37,545 bases of DNA from Paenibacillus cremeus (GCF_007786445.1 NZ_VNJI01000065.1:1-37545); one strand, 5' to 3'; shown: positions 1 through 7,071, counted from the first letter of the stretch. The notes: a model not told the origin generated them from the sequence alone. Program-made: numbers and translations.

Positions 1-98
1 TCAAAGAACTCGGATTCCTATTCTTTTCTGATTATTACCGACAAGTCACAACGTAAACTTAGGAACCGCCGTATACCGAACGGTACGTACGGTGGTGT

Positions 99-161
99 GG
101 GAGGTCGGCTGCTCAATTAATGAGCAGCCTCCTACCCGATTCTCTTTACTCATAGGAGGCT
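99..161 (+). promoter_or_regulatory. Self-complementary leader RNA that can hide the ribosome binding site
   Basis: Three segments can pair in two mutually exclusive ways. GGCTGCTCA (107-115) pairs perfectly with TGAGCAGCC (121-129), and GGGAGG (99-104) can extend this stem by pairing with CCTACCC (131-137). AGCCTCCTA (126-134) is the exact reverse complement of TAGGAGGCT (153-161), the Shine-Dalgarno region of the gene starting at 166. So the leader can either hold the upstream hairpin and leave the ribosome site free, or sequester it. The pairing is seen directly; control of translation is inferred. No T-run follows the hairpin, so a terminator is less likely. Confidence 0.55.
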
Positions 162-165
162 TGTA

Positions 166-405
166 ATGAAAGTAATCTTATCTCCCGCAACAGTGTACAT
201 TTCCAAACGCTTTGCTTTTACGAAGCGGCAAGCGGAGGTCTACAACGTACTCATCATGACCGGCTTTTCTAATAAGGAAATAGCACATGAACTGTGTATT
301 GCTGAGAGAACGGTAAGACACCATATCGAAAGCATGTTGTTGAAAACGGGCATGGAAACAACCAAAAAAATGATGGCCCTCGGGATGCAAGCGATCTCTA
401 TTTAA
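166..405 (+). CDS. GerE-like stand-alone LuxR-type HTH regulator
   Basis: A 79-residue protein that is almost entirely a LuxR/GerE helix-turn-helix. Residues about 18-70 carry the typical pattern: FTKRQAEVYNVL as the first helix, then GFSNKEIAHEL and the recognition helix IAERTVRHHIESML. There is no receiver or ligand-binding domain, as in Bacillus GerE (74 residues), a sporulation regulator. It presumably binds DNA as a dimer. The start follows CATAGGAGGCTTGTA-ATG, an excellent ribosome site that is also complementary to its own leader. It stands alone; the next gene is about 150 bp away. The family call is firm. The role (sporulation or other) cannot be told from sequence alone. Confidence 0.85.
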   Translation: MKVILSPATVYISKRFAFTKRQAEVYNVLIMTGFSNKEIAHELCIAERTVRHHIESMLLKTGMETTKKMMALGMQAISI

Positions 406-538
406 CTTCGCAGCCCGATGGTGGTGCCAGGACCAAATTCGTGACAGTAATTCTTTCTTGAGCCTAGATGTACTAGATGAAGATAAGTCTATTCACGAAT
501 TGTCGACTGGTACAATACGGAGGACAAATATCTAAAAA

Positions 539-556
539 ATGCTAAACATCGTATGA
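539..556 (+). other. Five-codon mini-ORF overlapping the next start codon
   Basis: ATG CTA AAC ATC GTA TGA runs into the start of the membrane-protein gene through an ATGA overlap at 553-556. A GGAGG (519-523) lies about 15 bases before the mini-ORF, a long spacing, and the downstream gene has no ribosome site of its own. Translational coupling is an inference. Confidence 0.25.
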
Positions 557-777
557 GAAATACTTCCGCCTTTACAGGAATGGCGATCGTAGGGCTGGTC
601 ATCGGATTCGCAATGTTTTTCATTGGACTATATAACGCGCCATTTGAATTAAATGTGAAGGGTTACTACATTGCCGTTATGCTTTTAATAGCATACAGCG
701 CTATCGCGGTGCAAAAAGTTACACGGGATAATGCGGAGGATAAAGATATATTGGAAAATCAGAATCTCAATGGATGA
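553..777 (+). CDS. YiaA/YiaB-family two-helix membrane protein
   Basis: A 74-residue protein with two hydrophobic segments (about residues 7-27 and 36-55) separated by a short loop, followed by a charged tail. This is the YiaA/B two-helix domain pattern; the stretches GLVIGFAMFFIGLYNA and YYIAVMLLIAYSAIAVQK fit it well. It should lie in the cytoplasmic membrane; no enzymatic role is known for the family. The ATG at 553 is the only usual start in frame, but the nearest GGAGG is about 30 bases upstream, so translation may depend on the mini-ORF that overlaps its start. A rho-independent terminator follows within 25 bases. Confidence 0.8.
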   Translation: MRNTSAFTGMAIVGLVIGFAMFFIGLYNAPFELNVKGYYIAVMLLIAYSAIAVQKVTRDNAEDKDILENQNLNG

Positions 778-799
778 TCTTACGTCTTTCAAGATAAAG

Positions 800-841
800 A
801 AAAGAGTTGAACTCAAGTATTCTCGAGCTCAACTCTTTTTT
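800..841 (+). terminator. Rho-independent terminator of the YiaA/B gene
   Basis: An 18-base arm starting AAAAGAGTTGA (800-817) pairs, with A/G mismatches, with CTCGAGCTCAACTCTTTT (822-839) around the loop TATT, and a T-run ends it. The outer stem sequence is the same as in the terminator at 2498-2539. Confidence 0.85.
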
Positions 842-1032
842 GTCATTCTTAATAAACACTTTCCATTCTTCATCTGGTGTTGGAACCCAATTAGGTTTCC
901 AAAAGAATAAATCCAAATTCGCATCGCTTCCCACATTTCACTGCCCATCCCACACCACCGCCAGAGATCACATCTTGTTTTTTGTTAAATTGCCCGATTT
1001 CTCGTTTTAGGGAATCAGCTTATTGCTTCAAT

Positions 1033-1242
1033 TTAAATCATTTTGAAGTGTTGGAAAGAATCCCTAATGTCATTTTGTTTTTCTGGAGGACACGGATGCA
1101 CTCGGGAATTTGGAGAATATCGATTTTGTGCCGTTTTAGGATTCAGACCGCAGACTTCTTTCATGTGTGCTATCCAGTATGTTTTGGGAAGATAGCCATA
1201 TTTTTGTTTCACGTATCCTTGTACTTGTTTGTAAGTAGCCAT
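1033..1242 (-). CDS. Conserved small protein of unknown function
   Basis: A 69-residue, basic, soluble protein that begins MATYKQVQGYVKQKYGY and contains KTYWIAHMKEVCGL, a proline-rich centre (NSRVHPCPPEK) and a C-terminal helix. The sequence looks like a small hypothetical family I have seen in Bacillales, but I know no function for it. There are two cysteines and no recognisable catalytic motif. The start is well supported: AATAGGAGGCTCTATTC-ATG. It is transcribed alone on the minus strand, behind a leader with a perfect 10-bp hairpin. It is convergent with the plus-strand YiaA/B gene, whose terminator lies at 800-841. Confidence 0.7.
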   Translation of the reverse strand: MATYKQVQGYVKQKYGYLPKTYWIAHMKEVCGLNPKTAQNRYSPNSRVHPCPPEKQNDIRDSFQHFKMI

Positions 1243-1293
1243 GAATAGAGCCTCCTATTGCGTTATCTTGTTCCCTCCGTGCGTTAGCGCAGC

Positions 1294-1324
1294 AAGGCTG
1301 CCGGTTAATCAACGCGGCAGCCTT
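1294..1324 (-). promoter_or_regulatory. Ten-base-pair hairpin in the leader of the small gene
   Basis: AAGGCTGCCG (1294-1303) and CGGCAGCCTT (1315-1324) are exact reverse complements around an 11-base loop. On the minus strand it lies about 50 bases before the start at 1242. There is no T-run on the minus strand and only a short one on the plus strand, so it is either a leader structure or a weak terminator. Confidence 0.45.
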
Positions 1325-1806
1325 TAGAGCTCTTACTTTATATAATTATTATATATATCATAAATTGCTCATTATAACACGGACTCCTAAGGAATCTTTA
1401 TATTAAGAACCTGGCACCTAGATAGTGCTTGTTTCGCCAGCTCCTACCGCCAGCCATTCTTCCATCACTTTGCCTTCAGGATGAAGAAAAGGGATCAGCT
1501 AGATCCAACTCACCCCACTCTGCCCTGTCTTCACGCTTTATACTGAAGATTCAATTTATCCAGCTCTCCTCTTTCCGCGAAAGGTTGGTTCTATTTGCCC
1601 TAATCCGCCCTAATCCCATCCAACATATTTATTATTATAATAATGCACGCTATCTCATGAAGACGCGCAGACATACTTCTACAAAGGTTTCATTAATAAA
1701 TCGTGAATTTACAGAAACTCCAATTATTCTAGTACCAGTGTTCTGCACCATCCGCGATTCTATTGAATTATGATAGAACATACCAGTTTGTTGGAGGGGA
1801 TGAACC
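1325..1806. other. Intergenic region without a recognised gene
   Basis: AT-rich DNA between the divergently arranged small gene and the lipoprotein gene, so it should hold both promoters. An AT palindrome (TTATTATTATAATAA, about 1628-1642) is visible. The reading frames in this stretch look non-coding. Confidence 0.5.
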
Positions 1807-2466
1807 ATGAAAAAGACAGCTCTGCTCGCATCTTCATTGATCGTTGCATTTTCATTAACTGGTTGCACAACATCTAAGAATCAATCAGTTGACGCCGCGC
1901 CTGCTCAGGCGAATGTAATTTCGTTATCGACGACAACTGAAACTAAAGATCAGCAGCAACCAGCGACAGAAGTCCTAAAACAGCAGGCTTCTACACCCGA
2001 ACCACCGAAATTTGAATATGCATTCACTCAGGATAAAGGACATCCCGAGAAAATACTGATCGGCATCATAAATGAAGCAAAATTGAGCCTTGATATTGCC
2101 ATTTACAGCTTAACGAATAAAGACATTGTCGATGCTATCCTTGCTGCAAAAAAGCGAGGAGTCGCGGTCCGGGTGTTAACCGACAAGAAAGAAGCAGGTA
2201 CGGCAGCACAATCTGCTAAACTGAAGCAACTAAAGGCGGCCGGCATTCCAATTAAAGATAATTCGCATAAGGGTCTAATGCACATGAAGGTCACGATCGC
2301 TGATAAGTCTATCGTTACAACGGGATCCTATAATTATTCGGTGTCTGCTACGACCACCAATGACGAAGTCATCGTGGCAATCCATGACGCAAAGCTTGCT
2401 CAAGAGTGGGATACAGAGTTTGAAAAGATGTGGTCTGACAAAGTAAAGTTTCAGGACTTTAAGTAG
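1807..2466 (+). CDS. Phospholipase D-like (HKD motif) lipoprotein
   Basis: A 219-residue exported protein. Residues 1-20 are a lipoprotein signal peptide with lipobox LTGC, so the mature protein should be tethered by cysteine 20. A low-complexity linker (Gln/Thr/Ala) leads to a single phospholipase D-like domain. It has the full HKD signature near residues 158-180: HMKVTIADKSIVTTGSYNYS, i.e. HxK-x4-D followed by GSxN. Single-HKD proteins of this size resemble the Nuc endonuclease subgroup and usually work as dimers. Likely a surface phosphodiesterase or nuclease; the substrate is unknown. The start has a GGAGGGG ribosome site. A paralogue lies at 31258-31824, and a terminator follows at 2498. 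Confidence 0.88.
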   Translation: MKKTALLASSLIVAFSLTGCTTSKNQSVDAAPAQANVISLSTTTETKDQQQPATEVLKQQASTPEPPKFEYAFTQDKGHPEKILIGIINEAKLSLDIAIYSLTNKDIVDAILAAKKRGVAVRVLTDKKEAGTAAQSAKLKQLKAAGIPIKDNSHKGLMHMKVTIADKSIVTTGSYNYSVSATTTNDEVIVAIHDAKLAQEWDTEFEKMWSDKVKFQDFK

Positions 2467-2497
2467 TTGAACTCCTTAGCTTGCACCTTTCAGGAAC

Positions 2498-2539
2498 AAA
2501 AAAAGAGTTGAGCCCCAGAAATGCCGCTCAACTCTTTTT
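2498..2539. terminator. Bidirectional terminator between convergent genes
   Basis: AAAAGAGTTGAG and CTCAACTCTTTTT form a 12-bp stem around 14 bases, with an A-run before and a T-run after. It can serve the lipoprotein gene on the plus strand and the gene ending at 2575 on the minus strand. Confidence 0.85.
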
Positions 2540-2574
2540 GCTTTTTAATTTACTTGCCAAGAACCCTTCACGTA

Positions 2575-2961
2575 CTATGAGACGATGAGGTTGATGAAAT
2601 GAAGGTACTGCTCCTCAGTAATTAACGTATAAATATGCCAGAAATCCAACTCATCCTTTGTAATTTTCTCCGGGTGGGCATCCCAATAATCAAGCTTGTT
2701 CATGATCTGATAATCGTAAACCATCATATACTTTTCACCGGTTTGTTGGAACTTGCTAAGTTCATCTGCAAGTTTTTCCTGGCTGATCTCAAGCCAAGGC
2801 TTGTCCTCATAAATGCGATAGATCTTATCTCTAGTTCGGAAGTATAATTGGTGTGTCACTGAAAGAATGAATTGAGCCAAGGTTAACCCCGTCCTTTTCA
2901 TATTCGCTAATTGCGGTCTGACTTCCTGAAGTGCCCTGTTCTTTAACGGATCGTTTGCCAA
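2575..2961 (-). CDS. Unknown protein, or frameshifted C-terminal part of the upstream regulator
   Basis: A 128-residue frame opening at a TTG (2961), rich in aromatic and charged residues (for example YRIYEDKPWLEISQEKLADE). It overlaps the 3' end of the upstream gene (2831-3712) by about 130 bases in another frame. No ribosome site stands before the TTG. The helical, well-formed composition suggests real coding. In contrast, the last 40 residues of the upstream frame (after LRLFGK) look random. The simplest reading is that the two are one gene of about 390 codons split by a frameshift near 2900-2990. A translationally coupled pair is the alternative. I do not recognise the domain. Confidence 0.5.
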   Translation of the reverse strand: MANDPLKNRALQEVRPQLANMKRTGLTLAQFILSVTHQLYFRTRDKIYRIYEDKPWLEISQEKLADELSKFQQTGEKYMMVYDYQIMNKLDYWDAHPEKITKDELDFWHIYTLITEEQYLHFINLIVS

Positions 2962-3712
2962 ACAGTCGCAGAATATTACCTGTGTATTTCATAACGTCCT
3001 TCATTAATGAACTCGTGTTTTCGCCCTCGATAGCCATGATCCGTTCACCTGCTGAAGTCAGTCGATAATAAAAGCTGTTGCGTTTGCGTTCGTCATCCCA
3101 CTTCCCAACGACCCACCCCTCAGGCCCTTCAATGGCACGTAGGAGCTGGTATAAGTAGGAATCGTCTACCCTCCAGCGATGCGTCTTCTCCATCGTCTCC
3201 AGGAACTGCTTACCGGTCACGCCGGTTTCGCGATGTTCCTTTAACATATCCATGAAAAGATACCGGACGGTATGCTTCACGTTGATCAGACGATTTAGGA
3301 GCTTTATCTCCTCGTTTGTGAGTTCTGGAGCGGGATACGTTGGGTCGCCTTGAATATAGAGAACAAAATGCTTTGTCATCGTATAGATCTTATTTACCGT
3401 TTCCAGATAAGTGGATTCGAACCAATGCATTTTCTCTCGACCGGTTGTTGTCAATCCGAATGTCTTGTCCCGACCCCGGCCGTCCTGGTCTGCGATCCAC
3501 CCAAAGGATTCCATCGACTGAAGGACATCATAAATGTGAGATAAGTGGCGTCTTTGATCGAAGGTGGCCAATTCCAGCTTGATTGCATCGATAAGATCCT
3601 TGCTGCCCATGCTCCTAGTTGTGAGCTTGTGAAAGACGATAAGATATAGCAACTCCACCTTGCTGATACCAAGGCGGTCTGGAGCGTTCATCGCGTTTTT
3701 CTTGATTGGCAT
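2831..3712 (-). CDS. Winged-helix-like regulator, PadR-like, possibly frameshifted
   Basis: From the ATG at 3712 (MPIKKNAMNAPDRLG) the frame gives 293 residues. The first 100 residues look like a winged-helix domain (helices around LLYLIVFHKL and DVLQSMESFGWI, wing around DKTFGLTTTGREKM). A second, similar unit follows at about 170-260 (KQFLETMEKTHRW, then YLYQLLRAIEGPEGWVVG and YYRLTSAGERIM). That tandem layout recalls PadR-type regulators, but the match is by pattern only. I chose 3712 because GAGAGGAAG stands 7 bases before it; an in-frame GTG at 3748 has no such site. The frame ends shortly after overlapping the better-looking frame at 2575-2961. Confidence 0.55.
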   Translation of the reverse strand: MPIKKNAMNAPDRLGISKVELLYLIVFHKLTTRSMGSKDLIDAIKLELATFDQRRHLSHIYDVLQSMESFGWIADQDGRGRDKTFGLTTTGREKMHWFESTYLETVNKIYTMTKHFVLYIQGDPTYPAPELTNEEIKLLNRLINVKHTVRYLFMDMLKEHRETGVTGKQFLETMEKTHRWRVDDSYLYQLLRAIEGPEGWVVGKWDDERKRNSFYYRLTSAGERIMAIEGENTSSLMKDVMKYTGNILRLFGKRSVKEQGTSGSQTAISEYEKDGVNLGSIHSFSDTPIILPN

Positions 3713-3880
3713 TAATTCACTTCCTCTCGTGCTCGAGCGTTTTGTCACTTACGATCCGTTTCAGATATGGTTCGGACTGCTTCCCTAATTATATCAGCCT
3801 ACCGCTCGCTTGAATCTTCATCTATTATTTTACCAGTTAATAGGCAAAGGTGTATATGGATTATGCTTGGCGATGTTTTA

Positions 3881-4447
3881 TCATGCGGGTGACAGGCCGG
3901 AAACGTCAATCAGATGATCAACTGCAGCCAGATAATCCAGGGATCCTCGCCCGCTTTTATCAACTCTTATTGCATTCGCTTCGAATTCGTTTAGGGGAAT
4001 GCTTTTCGATCCGCGTACTCCCGTTTCCTTACGATTCCAATAACACAGGAACGATTTTAGCGGCATCAAATAATACTGATTCAGTTCGGTGAACCAGAAC
4101 AAAAAGAAACAAATTGCCCCGTTCGCATCATGACGAATCAACCGATCTACTTGATGCTGCTCCACGAAGTCTAGCGGGAAGGACGTTTTATTTTTGGTCG
4201 ACTTGGCGTCAAACCAAATGGGGCGACTTCGGTATGAACCGGTATAGTCCACGGAGCTCTTCTTCGAGTAAACACCGCTGATCCGGGCGCCTTCTGAGCG
4301 AAGTACTGTAATAGGTGTAGGAATCTTCTCGATGGTTGCAATGCCTTTCGCCTCGTAAGCTTCGTTCACCCAGGAGATTAGTTCTTCAAACGCCATCCCT
4401 CGGCCCCCGTAATTAACCACAGCTCTTCGCGGCTGCTGGTTCCTCAT
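3881..4447 (-). CDS. recU: Holliday junction resolvase RecU
   Basis: RecU cuts four-way DNA junctions during recombination and chromosome segregation in Firmicutes. The 188-residue product has the family landmarks: the N-terminal NYGGRGMAFEELI with EKIPTPITV, then the catalytic segment SSVDYTGSYRSRPIWFDAKS, then TSFPLDFVEQHQVDRL. The metal-binding core is D (VDY) and D-x-K (FDAKST); most RecU proteins have E-x-K there, so Asp for Glu is a mild departure. The ATG at 4447 follows GGTGAGG at 5 bases and matches the usual RecU length (about 200), so I preferred it to an upstream frame opening at 4570. Unlike the common layout, no penicillin-binding protein gene is adjacent. Confidence 0.88.
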   Translation of the reverse strand: MRNQQPRRAVVNYGGRGMAFEELISWVNEAYEAKGIATIEKIPTPITVLRSEGARISGVYSKKSSVDYTGSYRSRPIWFDAKSTKNKTSFPLDFVEQHQVDRLIRHDANGAICFFLFWFTELNQYYLMPLKSFLCYWNRKETGVRGSKSIPLNEFEANAIRVDKSGRGSLDYLAAVDHLIDVSGLSPA

Positions 4448-4558
4448 GTACCTCACCTCTCCCTTATTCTCAACGAGCTGTCGAGCAACGGCAAATTTCA
4501 AACCACGTTTTTTTCGAGGTGAGGCTTCCGCCTGAAGGTTGGACCTCCTAACGAAAAT

Positions 4559-4596
4559 AAAACACAGCAACCGACTCTCTCAGTTGCTGTGTTTTT
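4559..4596 (-). terminator. Rho-independent terminator
   Basis: AACACAGCAAC (4561-4571) and GTTGCTGTGTT (4583-4593) form a perfect 11-bp stem, flanked by T-runs in both directions. It lies downstream of the minus-strand gene at 4623-4871 and separates it from recU. Confidence 0.85.
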
Positions 4597-4622
4597 ATTT
4601 GATATGGTACTTTAAAGAGCTC

Positions 4623-4871
4623 TTATTGAGACTCCGGTCGAACTAAGCTAATGCCTTCGTCAAGTGAAGCTATTTCGATAAGTCCCAACTCCAATAAACG
4701 TTGAATCGCGCTTGTGGTAAATGAATGAACCAATATGCTCTCATTGTATATATCCGCGACGAGAAGAAATCCGCCCATTTCACCAATAAGCGTATATATG
4801 TACTGTTCGCTAATTGAAAGTGATGATTCTGGTGCGCGATCTGTAATTTTTACTAGTGAAAACTGATCCAC
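4623..4871 (-). CDS. Small protein of unknown function
   Basis: An 82-residue acidic protein if started at the GTG at 4871 (MDQFSLVKITDRAPE), which has GGAGG nine bases upstream; the longer frame from a TTG at 4901 has no ribosome site. The C-terminal half contains a helix-rich segment, FTTSAIQRLLELGLIEI, reminiscent of a winged-helix end but too short to call. There are no cysteines, signal peptide or membrane segment. It is a single gene between its own strong terminator and the inverted-repeat element at 5064. Confidence 0.5.
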   Translation of the reverse strand: MDQFSLVKITDRAPESSLSISEQYIYTLIGEMGGFLLVADIYNESILVHSFTTSAIQRLLELGLIEIASLDEGISLVRPESQ

Positions 4872-5063
4872 CCAATTTAGCCTCCGAATCTCCCAAACCA
4901 AAGTATATTTAAATAATATTCAGTCCCCTCTAACGAATTTCCTTCTTATTGCACTAAAATATCGACAACAATCCCGGTGGGGGAGGAGAGAAGCCCGGCC
5001 CGATCGTCCGATTGCCCACCTCAACACTTCAATTCCACCAATCAGCAGCCTAAAACATCCCTA

Positions 5064-5472
5064 TTATTCTACCCAACAGACAACGGGTTAAGTGGAATAG
5101 CCTATCCCGCTCTCCTTCTACTCCGCTGGCCGACCGCCTTTTCCTTCCCCTTTTCCCGGTTTTCGGTCCTGGTTGCGCTAAATCCGTACCTAGTCCCCTC
5201 CCTGCAGCTCTGCCCCTAGATCCGGATCTAGTTTGGATTAGGGTCGCGGGGGTGAGTGCGCGGGGCGCGACGAGGGGGTACCGGCGGCCCGACAAAAAGT
5301 CGAAGAAATCTGCCACAAAACCTAAACCCGGGTTGGAAAGGGTATCGAGCGATCACACAGGCAAAAGAAGTCGAAGTCTGATCGAAAGAAGTACCCCGAC
5401 GGCGGAGCGGGGCAGGACGGGGAATCGCGGCGGCGTTATTCTACTTAACCCGTTGTCTGTTTGGTAGAATAA
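5064..5472. mobile_element. MITE-like element with 37-bp terminal inverted repeats
   Basis: Bases 5064-5100 and the reverse complement of 5436-5472 agree at 34 of 37 positions by eye (TTATTCTACC...ACGGGTTAAGT..GAATA). Each terminal repeat is itself palindromic at its ends (TTATTCTAC...GTAGAATAA). If the element is taken as 5067-5469 (TTCTAC...GTAGAA) it is flanked by TA on both sides, as expected for Tc1/mariner-like MITEs. The interior is GC-rich, unlike the surroundings, and encodes no transposase. Part of the interior (5227-5394) recurs at 34759-34926. Non-autonomous mobility is inferred from the structure. Confidence 0.65.
5227..5394 (+). repeat. 168-bp GC-rich dispersed repeat, copy 1
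   Basis: Starts TCTAGTTTGGAT and ends GAAAGAAGTAC. It shares nearly all positions with 34759-34926, including CGCGGGGCGCGACGAGGGGG and the AAAAAGTCGAAGAAATCTGC region. Same orientation in both copies. This copy lies inside the inverted-repeat element, so it is probably the more complete one. Confidence 0.85.
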
Positions 5473-5477
5473 AAGAG

Positions 5478-5747
5478 ATGGTTAGATTTAATTGGTCCGA
5501 TATCTCAGAGATTGAATTGTCTGATAAGAAGAAAAATGAAAAGTTATTCCTTTGTTTTCCGTCAAATGACCCAGAGATTGAGCAAGTTAAAGTTATATTT
5601 GCTGAAGAGAATTACGAGGCAAGGAATCAATTGGATTCAGAGGACTCTAAGATTGAATTGTTTCGAGAACACGTTTCAGTTTTTTTCATCGATTGTGGAT
5701 TAGGCTCCCGTTGGTATTTTAATGTTGACGGATTTTGTTTGGTTTGA
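5478..5747 (+). CDS. Unknown acidic protein, probably cut at its start by the adjacent element
   Basis: An 89-residue frame, MVRFNWSDISEIELSDKKK..., rich in Glu, Asp and aromatic residues and ending in SRWYFNVDGFCLV. Size and composition resemble the small acidic immunity or SMI1-type proteins seen in Bacillales, but no motif confirms it. The ATG lies six bases after the inverted-repeat element and there is no ribosome site, so the element may have removed the true start. It is followed by a second short frame and further scraps, which suggests decay. Confidence 0.45.
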   Translation: MVRFNWSDISEIELSDKKKNEKLFLCFPSNDPEIEQVKVIFAEENYEARNQLDSEDSKIELFREHVSVFFIDCGLGSRWYFNVDGFCLV

Positions 5748-5749
5748 AG

Positions 5750-5890
5750 TTGAGCGTTAATAGCGAGTTGAGATTTACAGAAGATTTGTATGATCGTTTC
5801 GATACTGCCGAGCAGAGATGGGATTATGTTGAAGAATGTTTTAGCCAAAACGCGAGAGGATTCTTTGGAGATGAAGATGAGTTACGATGA
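5750..5890 (+). CDS. Short acidic ORF, probable gene remnant
   Basis: A 46-residue frame from a TTG (LSVNSELRFTEDLYDRF... to GDEDELR) in a different frame from the preceding ORF, starting 3 bases after its stop. It looks coding in composition but has no ribosome site. It may be the next gene in a small cluster or the shifted continuation of the previous one. Confidence 0.35.
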   Translation: MSVNSELRFTEDLYDRFDTAEQRWDYVEECFSQNARGFFGDEDELR

Positions 5891-6087
5891 GTATATGAGT
5901 ATATGAATGGAAGGGATAGACTTGTTTATGATAATCCATTTGAATGTTCGGATGACTTAGCATTATTGTGCTCAAAATTGTAGAGCCATTGGATTAGATG
6001 GGAAGTAATTGAGGTTAAATCAGGCTAGGTTGAAGACTTCGCTTAAGATGGCAAAGTTTTTTTCCGTTTCATTATTAGCTTGTGTAT

Positions 6088-6751
6088 TCACAATCTAATA
6101 AAAACACATGCAGATTTAAAATATCGATCCCCATTTCGACTCACAACAATATCTTCATTATGCGATTCTATAACAACATTTTCATCAAGCAATTTTCCAT
6201 TTTGATATATGGATAACGGTTGCTGGAATACTCTCATACGTTCGAAATCGGAATGTACTTTCAATTCACGTTGTTTATGCATCATAATCTCCTTAACTGA
6301 TTGGGCTATAATCATTCTACAAGACATTATTAGATAGTTCAAATATCTAGCATCCAGCTTTTTGAGTGCTTTTTTGTGTTTGGTTAACACTGAAAAGAGG
6401 GATATAGACATGATTATTAAATCGACAGGTGATGAATCCATTTTGATGAACCATCTTAATTTGTCTAAGATGGTACCGGTCCCATACTCTTTTTCACCGA
6501 TACGCTCGAGATCACGCCGAATTGACTGTAAATTGTGCAACTTATCAGCACACGCAACCTCACGAATCTCCAACAAGGCTTGCTTCAAATAATCCAGGGT
6601 ATGCTGTTTGTGTTCCTCCCAACTTCCACCCTTATCCGGTTCGGAATCAGCCCTGCAAATTTCCAGAACCTGCCGGCCGAACTCAGCCGCGAGCTGTGCC
6701 TCTGTCACAAGCCTTAAGGGTATCATGCAGCAATCCCTCGGCTACCATCTT
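6088..6751 (-). pseudogene. HD-domain (SpoT/RelA hydrolase-like) gene, frameshifted
   Basis: The open frame 6088-6726 encodes the C-terminal half of an HD phosphohydrolase of the (p)ppGpp-hydrolase type: VTEAQLAAEFGRQVLEICR, GGSWEEHKQHTLDYLK and the conserved ACADKLHNLQSIRRDL. The preceding catalytic HD motif is still visible as EGLLHDT in another frame at about 6726-6742. The residues normally between HDT and VTEAQ are mostly missing. So a small deletion broke the frame, and a product starting at the ATG at 6726 would lack the HD pair. The remaining tail (about 100-212) is of unknown function. I see no intact N-terminus upstream. Confidence 0.6.
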
Positions 6752-6988
6752 GTCTGAGCAACCCGCCGCGAGTACCCCTTACACCATACATGCTGACCCC
6801 TCCACCTCCCTTGATCATCCATGCAATCCTTCCCCATCTTTAGTTCCTTTAATCAATGTACTTTGCATGATGAGCTCCATTGCTGCTTACTTACCTTCCC
6901 TCTCAATTCTTCCATCCTTAGCCCTCATTTTTTACCCTACCTTTTCACTGCCATCCACCACAACAACCGCGCATGAGGTCATTAAACG

Positions 6989-7060
6989 TGAACCGCGTAG
7001 GACTCGACCTACGACACCCTGATTAAAAGTTAGCTGCTCTACCAACTGAGCTAATGGCTC
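6989..7060 (-). tRNA. Degenerate tRNA-Lys(TTT), probable pseudogene
   Basis: The minus strand reads GAGCCATTAGCTCAGTTGG..., the tRNA-Lys 5' half with an intact D-arm and the anticodon loop CTTTTAA (anticodon TTT). The rest is damaged. The acceptor 3' strand (GCGGTTC) pairs poorly with GAGCCAT, the anticodon stem has at least two mismatches (CTAAC against ATCAG), and the T-loop has lost one T (GGTCGAGTCC instead of GGTTCGAGTCC). It should not give a working tRNA. Confidence 0.7.
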
Positions 7061-7071
7061 ATACTAGAAAA

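Noticed and set aside
40..52. GTCACAACGT near the window start as the other transposon end
   Set aside because: Only ten bases match the flank of the array at 32757, and no repeat array accompanies them.
5252..5467. 71-residue ORF inside the inverted-repeat element
   Set aside because: No ribosome site, GC-driven open frame, and the second repeat copy breaks off in it.
6522..7022. 166-residue plus-strand ORF across the HD gene and tRNA-Lys
   Set aside because: It is Pro/Ser-rich, crosses the tRNA gene and opposes the clear HD-domain frame; it has no ribosome site.
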